Below are positions 6,821 to 13,105 of a DNA stretch of 13,107 nucleotides, piece after piece. This DNA comes from Nitrospira sp. UBA2082 (GTDB lineage: Bacteria > Nitrospirota > Nitrospiria > Nitrospirales > Nitrospiraceae): the NCBI GenBank assembly GCA_002331335.1, contig DCZO01000005.1:19174-32280 (forward strand), given 5' to 3'. The position numbers and the translations under genes were made by a program. A model generated the notes under the pieces. That model searched no databases. It was not told the origin of the DNA and worked only from the letters and a program-made list of their open reading frames with translations. The stretch's first letter is position 1; each line of letters starts with the position of its first letter.

Positions 6821-8077
6821 TCAGGAAATTCGAAGGAGAGAAGATACCTGGGAGCTGAGACTTGTAAGAAAAACTTCTTGCTGCACCTTCGTCTCCATGT
6901 CTCGGAGAATGGCCGACCCCTTTACAACTTCGTCATCCCCGATGATGAGGGCGAATTGAGACCGGAGGCGGTCTGCTTGGCGCAAGTGAGACTTCAACGA
7001 GCCAGACCTGAAATCCGTGACAGCGCGGATTCCTGCCAGACGGAGTTCCTCAAGCGCTGAGAAGCCTGCAGCCGACCCGCGATCCCCGAACCCTGCGACG
7101 TAGACGGAAGCGGACTCAGAGGACGAAGCCGCCAGCGGAAGCATCATAGCCATCCGTTCCACACCAACGGCAAAACCGACCGCCGGAGTCACAGGGCCTC
7201 CAAGAGTTTCGACAAGAGCGTCGTACCGTCCCCCCGCTCCGACGGCATTTTGAGCACCGAGGCTTGTCGACGTGACTTCGAACGTCGTGAGACAGTAGTA
7301 GTCGAGGCCGCGAACGAGTCGGTGATTCAGGCTGTAAGGGATGCCGATCGCCTCGAGTTCCCCAAGCACCGAGCCGAAGTGGGCACGGGCTTGTTCCGAA
7401 AGACAATCAGCCAGTCGGGGAGCCGCCTCCGTTGCGGCCCGGCACTGAGGGACTTTGCAATCCAGGACACGCAACGGGTTGGCGTCGATGCGGCGCCGAC
7501 AGTTTCCACACAGTGTCTCTTCGCGCTGTTTCAGAAAGGCAACCAGTTGAGGCCGATACGCTTCGCGGTCTGCGGCATATCCGAGATTGTTGATTTCGAG
7601 CGTCATGGATGGCAACTTCAAGTCAGAGAGCATCCGCCACAAGAGCGCGATGACTTCCACATCGGCCCGGGGGTCGGCCACGCCGAACGATTCGACGCCG
7701 AACTGATGAAACTGGCGGAGCCGGCCCGCTTGCGGCCGCTCGTGGCGAAACATCGGGCCGGTATAAAAATATTTCTGCGGCAGGGGATCGGCCGCCCGGT
7801 TGTGTTCGATATAGGCTCGCACAGTTCCCGCAGTCCCTTCTGGCCGGAGCGTGATCGAGGTTCCGTCCCGGTCTTGGAACGTGTACATTTCTTTTTCCAC
7901 GATATCGGTAGAAGCACCGATGCTCCGGGCGAACAGCGCGGTGACTTCAAAAATCGGCACGCGAATCTCATGGAACCCGTAGAGAACGGCCCACCGCCGC
8001 GCAGTTTCCTCGATGAGCCGCCATCGGGGCGTCTCCTCCGGGAGAATGTCTTTGACGCCCTTGATACCCTTGATCAT
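6821..8077 (-). CDS. hisS: Histidyl-tRNA synthetase, 418 aa
   Basis: This class II aminoacyl-tRNA synthetase charges tRNA-His with histidine. Sequence marks are the start IKGIKGVKDILPEE, motif 1 around FHEIRVPIFE (35-44), EKEMYTFQDRDG and TLRPEGTAGTVRA (76-88), motif 2 YTGPMFRHERPQAGRLRQFH (105-124), the histidine-specific motif RGLDYYCLTTFEV (256-268), AGGRYDALVETLGG (281-294) and motif 3 GFAVGVERMAMML (301-313). The anticodon-binding domain occupies about 324-410. Four cysteines (190, 193, 207, 212) flank an insertion seen in many bacterial HisRS. I chose the ATG at 8077 for its canonical N-terminus and the GGTGA next to it. A GTG at 8104 would add nine residues. A strong promoter lies 60-90 bp upstream. 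Length is normal for the family. Confidence 0.96.
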   Translation of the reverse strand: MIKGIKGVKDILPEETPRWRLIEETARRWAVLYGFHEIRVPIFEVTALFARSIGASTDIVEKEMYTFQDRDGTSITLRPEGTAGTVRAYIEHNRAADPLPQKYFYTGPMFRHERPQAGRLRQFHQFGVESFGVADPRADVEVIALLWRMLSDLKLPSMTLEINNLGYAADREAYRPQLVAFLKQREETLCGNCRRRIDANPLRVLDCKVPQCRAATEAAPRLADCLSEQARAHFGSVLGELEAIGIPYSLNHRLVRGLDYYCLTTFEVTSTSLGAQNAVGAGGRYDALVETLGGPVTPAVGFAVGVERMAMMLPLAASSSESASVYVAGFGDRGSAAGFSALEELRLAGIRAVTDFRSGSLKSHLRQADRLRSQFALIIGDDEVVKGSAILRDMETKVQQEVFLTSLSSQVSSLLRIS

Positions 8078-8135
8078 GTCACCAAATCCGTCGCCTTCTT
8101 GCACCCTGACGCGTCACGCCTCAAGGTTCGCGCGG

Positions 8136-8165
8136 ACTATAACGGCGCATTCTGCGGCAAGTCAA
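8136..8165 (-). promoter_or_regulatory. hisS promoter, sigma70 type
   Basis: On the minus strand TTGACT (8165-8160) and TATAGT (8141-8136) are 18 bases apart, each matching consensus at 5 of 6 positions. This is one of the best promoter matches in the window. Start would be near 8129, giving a leader of about 50 bases. The leader contains the perfect palindrome TGACGCGTCA (8107-8116). It is too short for a T-box, and none was seen. Confidence 0.65.
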
Positions 8166-8219
8166 CGGACGGGGCTGTCGATCCGTTCCGTGTCGGGTAA
8201 GGCATGAAGGCCGGCGTTC

Positions 8220-8248
8220 TTGCGCCGGTTGGCGGGCAAGGGTATAGT
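8220..8248 (+). promoter_or_regulatory. Candidate promoter for the ThyX-like/TPR gene pair
   Basis: TATAGT at 8243-8248 is a good -10 hexamer. TTGCGC at 8220-8225 is a weak -35 (3 of 6) at the ideal 17-base spacing. A CCGGCG-loop-CGCCGG hairpin (8211-8228) overlaps the -35. Start would be near 8255, giving a leader of about 37 bases. The next gene start supports the assignment, but the weak -35 keeps confidence modest. Confidence 0.4.
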
Positions 8249-8291
8249 GCGCCCCTTACACTGACAGTCACCCGCCGATGATGGATATGCG

Positions 8292-9779
8292 ATGAATCAG
8301 GATCAATCGGGCCGCCGCGTAATCGCCGTAGCGCCGATGCCGCCGGAGAAGTCCGCCTATGCCTTGGCGCGCTACAGCCGGTCGCCCGACTCTATCGAAG
8401 CCAGCATCAACTGGGTCCATGGTCATTCCTCGGAGAAGTTCTGGGAACAGTTCTACTTCGACTACGGCCATGCCTCGATCGCGGATCTCGGCCACGTCGT
8501 TGTCTGTTTTGAAGATATCTCGGAACTCGCCGCGATCCGGCTGGAAGACGAGCCACTCTGGGACGGCCAGGCCAAATCCAGCCGGTACCAGAACTTTGCC
8601 TCCAGCCGGTGGTATGTCCCAGGCCAGATTCGAGGCAGCGAAACCGAGGCGCTCTACGAAGGCGTCCTGCGCAGCCTCTCCGAAATCTACCGGCTGTTGC
8701 ACGATCCCCTGATCGCTCATCTTTCTGAACGGGACCCTCGCCCGGAGTCGATGAAGCCGGCCGATTATCAACGAACGATCGCCGCGCGCGCATTTGACGC
8801 CACGCGCTACCTGCTCCCGCTTGCGGCCAAGACGAACGTGGGCCAGGTCGTGAGCATCCGCACGCTGGAAAAGCAGATCACCCGCTTGCTGTCGTCGCAA
8901 TTGCCGGAGCTGCGCGCCATCGGTGAGGATTTGAAAGAGGCCTGCCGGCGCCCGCCTGTCAATCTCTGGGGTGAGCTGAGCGGGCAAACCGCCGGGCTGA
9001 GCGAGCCCTTGGCGCCGACACTGGCGCGGCACGCGAAGGCGAATCCCTATCAAGAATCGGTTTATTCGGATTTGTCCCGCCATGCGAAAGAGGTCTTGCG
9101 CGGGACAGGGCTCGATCAGCCCGATCGCTGGGGCGCAGTCGAGTCCGTCGAACTGATCGACCAACACGATCCGCTGGACGAAGTCGTCACGACGCTGCTC
9201 TATCGTGTATCGCAGGCTCCGTATCGCAACATTCTGTCGGTGGTGAAGGACTGGTCCGAAAAGCAGAAGCAAGCCACGATCCAGGTGGCGACGCAACAGC
9301 GCAGCCCGTACGATGAACTGATCAAAGAATTTCGCTGCGGCTACTCGTTCAATTTCGACATCCTGATGGACATCGGCGCCTGGAGAGACATGCACCGCCA
9401 CCGACGATGCCAGCAGGTTCAGCAGAATTTCACGACGATTCACGGCTACGATGTACCGCCGCCGCTCGTCGAAGCAGGATTGGATCGGGAGTACCGGCAA
9501 GCGATGGACGCCGTGCGCACCGACATCGAGCTGCTCAGGAAGAAGGACCAGGAAGCCTCACTCTATGCCATTCCCTTCGGCTTCAAGGTCCGGTGCCTCT
9601 TCAAGATGGACTACGCCGAAGCTGAGTATATCGCCAAGCTCAGGTCCGGCGTGAAAGGCCATTGGTCCTACCGCACGATCGCCTGGCTGATGAAACAGAA
9701 GCTGGCCGCGCGGTATCCTGCTCTGGGCGATCTGATCCAAGCGACGCCGCCCGATGTCGAAGACACGCTGACCCGATAA
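8292..9779 (+). CDS. thyX: Double-length ThyX-like protein (FAD-dependent thymidylate synthase family), 495 aa
   Basis: Classical ThyX (about 220-250 aa) makes dTMP from dUMP with methylene-tetrahydrofolate, FAD and NADPH. This protein is about twice that length and looks like two fused ThyX-like domains. In the first, YGHASIADLG (58-67) and LPLAAKTNVGQVVSIRTLEK (175-194) match family segments, and SSRYQNF (96-102) matches the S-x-R-Y part of the motif. Its RHR is replaced by R83-L84-E85, with ten residues before Ser96 where seven are usual. In the second, RHR is present (369-371) but the serine seven residues later is Asn379; IPFGFKVRCLFKMDYAEAEYIAKLRS (427-452) fits the family's C-terminal part. 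Activity is therefore uncertain; the protein may be a pseudo-dimer or have a changed function. The ATG at 8292 lacks a clear ribosome site. It is followed after 16 bp by the TPR gene. Confidence 0.72.
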   Translation: MNQDQSGRRVIAVAPMPPEKSAYALARYSRSPDSIEASINWVHGHSSEKFWEQFYFDYGHASIADLGHVVVCFEDISELAAIRLEDEPLWDGQAKSSRYQNFASSRWYVPGQIRGSETEALYEGVLRSLSEIYRLLHDPLIAHLSERDPRPESMKPADYQRTIAARAFDATRYLLPLAAKTNVGQVVSIRTLEKQITRLLSSQLPELRAIGEDLKEACRRPPVNLWGELSGQTAGLSEPLAPTLARHAKANPYQESVYSDLSRHAKEVLRGTGLDQPDRWGAVESVELIDQHDPLDEVVTTLLYRVSQAPYRNILSVVKDWSEKQKQATIQVATQQRSPYDELIKEFRCGYSFNFDILMDIGAWRDMHRHRRCQQVQQNFTTIHGYDVPPPLVEAGLDREYRQAMDAVRTDIELLRKKDQEASLYAIPFGFKVRCLFKMDYAEAEYIAKLRSGVKGHWSYRTIAWLMKQKLAARYPALGDLIQATPPDVEDTLTR

Positions 9780-9795
9780 CGTCCCCTCGTCACGC

Positions 9796-10833
9796 ATGAG
9801 CACCCGTCAGTCGCAATGTGAAACCGCCGTCACGGCCGGAGCCTGGGACACCCTCTTCACCGAGGCGACGGCGTGGATCGCGGAGCAACCGAGCGAGGCG
9901 CACCGGGATCCGAGGCCGCACTTCGCGCGGAATGTCGTCTACCTGGTGCGGGGCCGGTTTGCCGACGCCTGGAAAGTCCATGCGCAGTGCCTGGAAGTCG
10001 AGCAGGACATCGCGGCGGTACAATCCTGGGTGGAGGCCCTGGTCGAGCGGCAGCCGGACAACAGCCACGTCCATCTCGTCAAGGGCCTGTTTCTGTCGCA
10101 ATCCGGCCAGTCAGAACAGTCCATTCAGGTCTACAAGAATGCCGCCAGGCTTGATCCCCAATCCGCCTATCCCCATTATTTCCTTGCCCAGATTCATGAA
10201 CGGGCCCATCAACCGGAAATGGCGATCAAGGAGTACAAGGAAGCCGTCCGGCTGAATCCCGCCTATGGCCCGGCGCGGACCAATCTCGGCGTGGCCTATC
10301 AGGAGCAGGGCCGGCTGGAAATGGCGATCAAGGAATATCGGGAGGTCATCAAGTTAGCTCCCACCGATCCCGTCGCCCATGCGAATCTCGGCTGCGCCCT
10401 GGCCGAACAAGGCAAGATGGAACCGGCCCTGCAATCGTACAAGGAAGCGCTCAGGCTGAATCCGAACGACGCGGAAGTCCACTTCGCTCTGGGCAACCTG
10501 TATGAGACGCGGGGCCGTCTGGACTTGGCGCAGAAGAGCTATCACGACGCACTCAAGGCCAACCCGGAGTTTGGCGCTGCCCATTCCGCCCTTGGATGGT
10601 TGGCGTTGAGCAAACATCAGCTTCAAGAGGCGGCGGACACGTTCAGTCGGGCGCTCAAGTGCAATGAGGAGGATGCACGGGCCTATCACGGCATCGCGGA
10701 AATTTATGCGATTCGCGGCAAACGCCAAAGCGCGATGGAGAATTACACCAAGGCGCTGAAGTACTATCGCGATCCGGAGAAACGAAATCAGATCATGAAC
10801 CAGCTGTTCCAGGAAGGGCAGGTGGGGGATTGA
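9796..10833 (+). CDS. Tetratricopeptide-repeat protein, 345 aa
   Basis: TPR proteins are alpha-helical scaffolds for protein-protein contacts; no catalytic domain is present here. An about 88-residue helical N-terminal part (1-88) has no family I recognise. Seven consecutive 32-34-residue TPRs follow, beginning near residues 90, 124, 158, 192, 226, 260 and 294. Each shows the G-x-x-A/Y pattern in helix A and the LNP/LAP ending between repeats, for example EAVRLNPAYGPARTNLG. There is no signal peptide or membrane segment, so it is likely cytoplasmic. The third and fourth boundaries share the identical 18-base DNA run GGAAATGGCGATCAAGGA at 10215 and 10317, exactly 102 bp apart, which is one repeat. 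The ATG at 9796 lacks a ribosome site. The 16-bp gap suggests co-transcription with the ThyX-like gene. The partner and role are unknown. Confidence 0.88.
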   Translation: MSTRQSQCETAVTAGAWDTLFTEATAWIAEQPSEAHRDPRPHFARNVVYLVRGRFADAWKVHAQCLEVEQDIAAVQSWVEALVERQPDNSHVHLVKGLFLSQSGQSEQSIQVYKNAARLDPQSAYPHYFLAQIHERAHQPEMAIKEYKEAVRLNPAYGPARTNLGVAYQEQGRLEMAIKEYREVIKLAPTDPVAHANLGCALAEQGKMEPALQSYKEALRLNPNDAEVHFALGNLYETRGRLDLAQKSYHDALKANPEFGAAHSALGWLALSKHQLQEAADTFSRALKCNEEDARAYHGIAEIYAIRGKRQSAMENYTKALKYYRDPEKRNQIMNQLFQEGQVGD

Positions 10834-10838
10834 GAGTT

Positions 10839-10931
10839 GGGACCAACCGAGTAGGTCCTTTGCTCGCGGAGCCCCCACGATGAAACGGTGGTCGCTCGAC
10901 GCGCGCAGTCAGGCCCCACTCGGTTGGTCCC
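10839..10931. repeat. Perfect 14-bp inverted repeat, 65-base loop
   Basis: GGGACCAACCGAGT (10839-10852) is exactly complementary to ACTCGGTTGGTCCC (10918-10931). The similarity continues inward for about six more bases with three differences (AGGTCC against GGGGCC). Small hairpins lie inside the loop: GCTC/GAGC (10862-10872) and CCAC/GTGG (10875-10891). The left arm can also fold locally, as GGACC (10840-10844) with GGTCC (10854-10858) followed by TTT, which could serve as a weak terminator for the TPR gene. Confidence 0.75.
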
Positions 10932-11139
10932 GTAGGAGCTGGAAGGGAGGAAGTGAATGTGCGCAGGGGAAGAACAACGCCTCAGCCACTCTTGGAAAGG
11001 GAAAAAGGAAGCTCGCCGAGTGCGCACGCAAGAGCCAATTAGATTTTGGATTGCGGGAGGTGCTCCCTCGATGCGCGCAGTGGAAGGACCAATGCCCGCC
11101 GTGCTCTTGGAGTGGGAAAAGGGAAGCTCAGCGCGCTAG
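10901..11139. repeat. Degenerate tandem repeat, about 58-bp period
   Basis: Motifs GCGCGCAG, GTGCGCAG, TGCGCAC, GCGCGCAG and GCGCGCTAG begin at 10901, 10959, 11021, 11073 and 11131, giving steps of 58, 62, 52 and 58 bases. The second and fourth units are most alike: both continue with GGAAG-rich sequence, CTCTTGGA (10989 and 11104), a GGGAAAA run and GGAAGCTC. Divergence is substantial, so the copies are old. Confidence 0.55.
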
Positions 11140-11151
11140 GGTTGGGAGGGT

Positions 11152-11171
11152 GAGAAGAAGGCTTTTCAGCC
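11152..11171 (-). terminator. Weak candidate terminator for the 89-aa gene
   Basis: On the minus strand, just after the stop codon, GGCT-GAAA-AGCC forms a 4-bp stem with a GNRA-type tetraloop (11171-11160), followed by TTCTTCTC. The T-run is interrupted and the stem short, so terminator function is uncertain. Confidence 0.3.
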
Positions 11172-11176
11172 GCCGA

Positions 11177-11446
11177 CTACAGTTCGCGGATGGCGCCTTG
11201 CAGGACGGTGATTTGCGTCACCGGGTCGCCGGATGTCTTGAGTTCCTCGCGGATCATGTCCTTGAGGTAGGACGAATAGCCGATACGGTCGATCAGGAGG
11301 TCCAGGAACCGTTCGGCCGGCAACAGGCTCTGGCCTTTGAGTTCCTCGATCGTCTCGTCGCTCACCGGCACATAGCTGCTGCCGATGTGAAACACCAGGT
11401 TATAGTGCTGTCCTTTGCCGATGCGCTCGAATCGTAGCCCCTTCAC
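11177..11446 (-). CDS. Hypothetical protein, 89 aa
   Basis: I do not recognise this protein. It begins MKGLRFERIGKGQHYNLVFHIGSSYVPVSDETIEEL, suggesting a small beta-rich N-terminal half. Helical segments follow: PAERFLDLLIDRIG at 43-56 and YLKDMIREELK at 60-70. There is no cysteine, signal peptide or membrane segment. I chose the GTG at 11446 because GAGGGG lies 5 bases upstream. An ATG at 11482 would make 102 residues, but its A and T fall inside the -10 hexamer of a good promoter. The same frame stays open much farther upstream, antisense to the next gene, but only this C-terminal part lies outside that gene, and it has its own promoter and ribosome site. It is transcribed divergently from the helicase-like gene. 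A functional link is possible but unproven. Confidence 0.65.
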   Translation of the reverse strand: MKGLRFERIGKGQHYNLVFHIGSSYVPVSDETIEELKGQSLLPAERFLDLLIDRIGYSSYLKDMIREELKTSGDPVTQITVLQGAIREL

Positions 11447-11480
11447 CACTACCCCTCTCGTTCGCTGAAGGAAGAAGCCC

Positions 11481-11510
11481 ATTCTAGACAAGTTCTGGTC
11501 GTGAAGACAA
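11481..11510 (-). promoter_or_regulatory. Promoter for the 89-aa gene
   Basis: On the minus strand TTGTCT (11510-11505) and TAGAAT (11486-11481) lie 18 bases apart, matching consensus at 4 and 5 of 6 positions. Transcription would start near 11474, giving a leader of nearly 30 bases before the GTG at 11446. This placement argues against use of the ATG at 11482. Confidence 0.5.
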
Positions 11511-11512
11511 GG

Positions 11513-11524
11513 GCGCCGCGGCGC
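11513..11524. promoter_or_regulatory. 12-bp perfect palindrome between divergent promoters
   Basis: GCGCCGCGGCGC is a perfect palindrome just upstream of the minus-strand -35 and 34 bases from the plus-strand -35. The position fits an operator shared by both genes. In G+C-rich DNA a chance palindrome of this kind is not rare, so the role is speculative. Confidence 0.3.
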
Positions 11525-11557
11525 TTCGAAAAGGCGCACGGCAGGCCGTTTCCGCCG

Positions 11558-11587
11558 TAGACAGCGGTGCAAGCGCGCCATTATCAT
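11558..11587 (+). promoter_or_regulatory. Promoter for the helicase-like gene
   Basis: TAGACA (11558-11563) and TATCAT (11582-11587) are 18 bases apart, each matching sigma70 consensus at 5 of 6 positions. Start would be near 11594, giving a leader of about 33 bases before the ATG at 11627. Confidence 0.45.
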
Positions 11588-11626
11588 AGTCTTCCCTGGA
11601 GTCACGGGAAGAACGTCGGAACGGCC

Positions 11627-13105
11627 ATGGCGGCGAAAGACCTCATTGAATCGTGGATCGTGCGGCTTGACGCAGACCGGCTGCAGGTCAGCGGCACGGC
11701 GCAGGACGCTCCGATCACGGCTGCTGAGGGCCGCCATATCCGGACGATCGGCGGACTCCATCTGTATGAGTTTCGATTGCCCGTGGGCGTTGCGCTGCGC
11801 GTGGATCTTCCGGTGTCGATTATTCCCTCCGACGAAGGAGAACCGACCGAGGGGGTCGTCCTGCACCAGTTGGGCAACTTCATTCTGCTGCAAGCGCAGG
11901 ACTCGCTCGGGAACCCAACGCCGTCGGTGACGCTCGTTCCCGACCAGGCCGGTCTGTTGGACACGGTCATCGGCCGGTTGAAGGACATGATCGCACGAGC
12001 CGATGCCTACAATCTTGGTCCGGCCGAACGGCTGGCCTCCCTGCTGCAGGCGCAGGAAGACAGCCGGAACGAGGTCGAGTCCGCATCGTCCGTCTTGCGC
12101 TTCGTCTGGTTGGATGAGCTCTCCCAGCGTCGGTACAGGCTGGCGGGCATGGTCATGGAGCTGATTCGTGCCAATAAGCGCATCCTTTTGCTCAGCCCGG
12201 ACCATCATGAATCGGATGAAATCGTGGGCATCATCGCCCGCCGGATGAAAGCCGGCGGGCTGAATTACAAGACGTGGATCAGCCGGTACGAACAGCCGCT
12301 CACCCCCCACAGTCGCGACATCAGTCTCCAGGAATTGGGGTTCGAGTCCCAAATGCATCAATTTTATGCAAAGGCGCAGGCCGAAAAAGCGTCGTTGCGC
12401 GGCAAGTACGAACGCTTCCGGGAGCTGGCGCCCCTGCTGGCTGCAAAAGCGCACAAGCAGAAGGATTTGGATGAGGTGCGGTTGCTCGAATGGCGCCTGG
12501 TGAGCCAGCTGCGCGACGTGCAGGTGAAACTGGCCGAAATCACCACCACCCTGACCGAGTACGCGGGCCTCTCGCTCTTCCAACGGTTGAGCATGCAGGC
12601 CGTCGGAAGGAATGTGGAATCGCTCAAGCAATACCAAACGCTCTATCAGCGACAGGTCGACGGACTTAATCAGGAGCTGGATGTGGCCAAGGCGCGTATT
12701 CAGGAACTGGTGCCCCAAGCGGCCGTTCCGAAGGACCTGCGCCCGGAGTTCGACGAGCTGAAGGAACAGGTCGTCAAACTGGGAGGGACCAAAAAGATCC
12801 GCGAATTGCTGGCTGCCGAGGAAGATCCGAATCGGCAGGCGTTCATCCAGAATCGCCGGCTCGTGGCGGCGACCCCCACGCGTGTCGCGAGCGACCCCCT
12901 CTTCAGCCGCGTGCGGTTCGACATCTTGATCGCCGACGAAGCGCCGAGGATCGCCGCCGCCTCGTTGGTGGCCGCAGCCGGCCTCGTGCGTGAACGGATC
13001 ATTGTCAGCGGAGACCTCCGAGAAATTGCCACCGCCAGCCAGTGGACGCAGGCCGACACAGTGGGTTCGAGCGTTCCCTCCGCAGCTCCCTCGACTCTTG
13101 CTTGA
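11627..13105 (+). CDS. Superfamily-1 helicase-like protein lacking Walker A, 492 aa, possibly truncated
   Basis: The layout recalls UPF1/DNA2-type superfamily 1 helicases. A beta-rich N-terminal part (1-105) is followed by LLDTVIGRLKDMIARADAYNLGP (110-132). Motif Ia-like NKRILLLSP is at 183-191, and a long helical, probably coiled-coil insert spans about 240-385. ATPTRVASDPLF (415-426) leads into Walker B-like FDILIADEAP (431-440) and motif III-like IIVSGDLREI (458-467). Where GPPGTGKT should precede motif Ia, the sequence reads WLDELSQR (161-168), so the P-loop appears lost. Motifs IV-VI of the second RecA domain are absent because the frame ends 25 residues after motif III. That could be a true end or a frameshift: other frames stay open to the window edge, one reading QWVRAFPPQLPRLLLD. 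I chose the ATG at 11627 because the protein-like sequence begins there; an ATG at 11567 adds 20 unlikely residues within the promoter. Any remaining activity is doubtful. Confidence 0.55.
   Translation: MAAKDLIESWIVRLDADRLQVSGTAQDAPITAAEGRHIRTIGGLHLYEFRLPVGVALRVDLPVSIIPSDEGEPTEGVVLHQLGNFILLQAQDSLGNPTPSVTLVPDQAGLLDTVIGRLKDMIARADAYNLGPAERLASLLQAQEDSRNEVESASSVLRFVWLDELSQRRYRLAGMVMELIRANKRILLLSPDHHESDEIVGIIARRMKAGGLNYKTWISRYEQPLTPHSRDISLQELGFESQMHQFYAKAQAEKASLRGKYERFRELAPLLAAKAHKQKDLDEVRLLEWRLVSQLRDVQVKLAEITTTLTEYAGLSLFQRLSMQAVGRNVESLKQYQTLYQRQVDGLNQELDVAKARIQELVPQAAVPKDLRPEFDELKEQVVKLGGTKKIRELLAAEEDPNRQAFIQNRRLVAATPTRVASDPLFSRVRFDILIADEAPRIAAASLVAAAGLVRERIIVSGDLREIATASQWTQADTVGSSVPSAAPSTLA

Larger units (their letters stand above)
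10834..11176. repeat. Non-coding spacer with inverted and degenerate tandem repeats
   Basis: This 343-bp interval has no credible gene. An open frame beginning at 10880 runs through it, but its product is a Lys/Arg/Ser-rich string with no family features, and it continues antisense through the 89-aa gene. Instead the interval contains a perfect 14-bp inverted repeat with a 65-base loop on the left. A degenerate repeat of about 58 bp is marked by GCGCGCAG-like motifs at about 10901, 10959, 11021, 11073 and 11131. Stretches between the motifs are rich in G and A. The layout resembles a structured RNA or a dispersed intergenic repeat, but this is inference. Confidence 0.6.

Noticed and set aside
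8268..9500. Minus-strand frame of 410 aa opposite the ThyX-like gene
   Set aside because: The plus-strand product has clear family segments, while this one is an arginine/leucine-rich shadow.
10834..11176. CRISPR array
   Set aside because: Spacing is irregular and repeat copies diverge strongly; there are no near-identical repeats with unique spacers.
10880..11437. Plus-strand frame of 185 aa through the repeat spacer
   Set aside because: Its first half encodes the degenerate repeat and its second half is antisense to the 89-aa gene; no domain is visible.
11447..12718. Upstream part of a 513-aa minus-strand frame whose last 89 codons are the hypothetical gene
   Set aside because: This part is antisense to the helicase-like gene; a promoter and a GAGGGG site point to a start at 11446.
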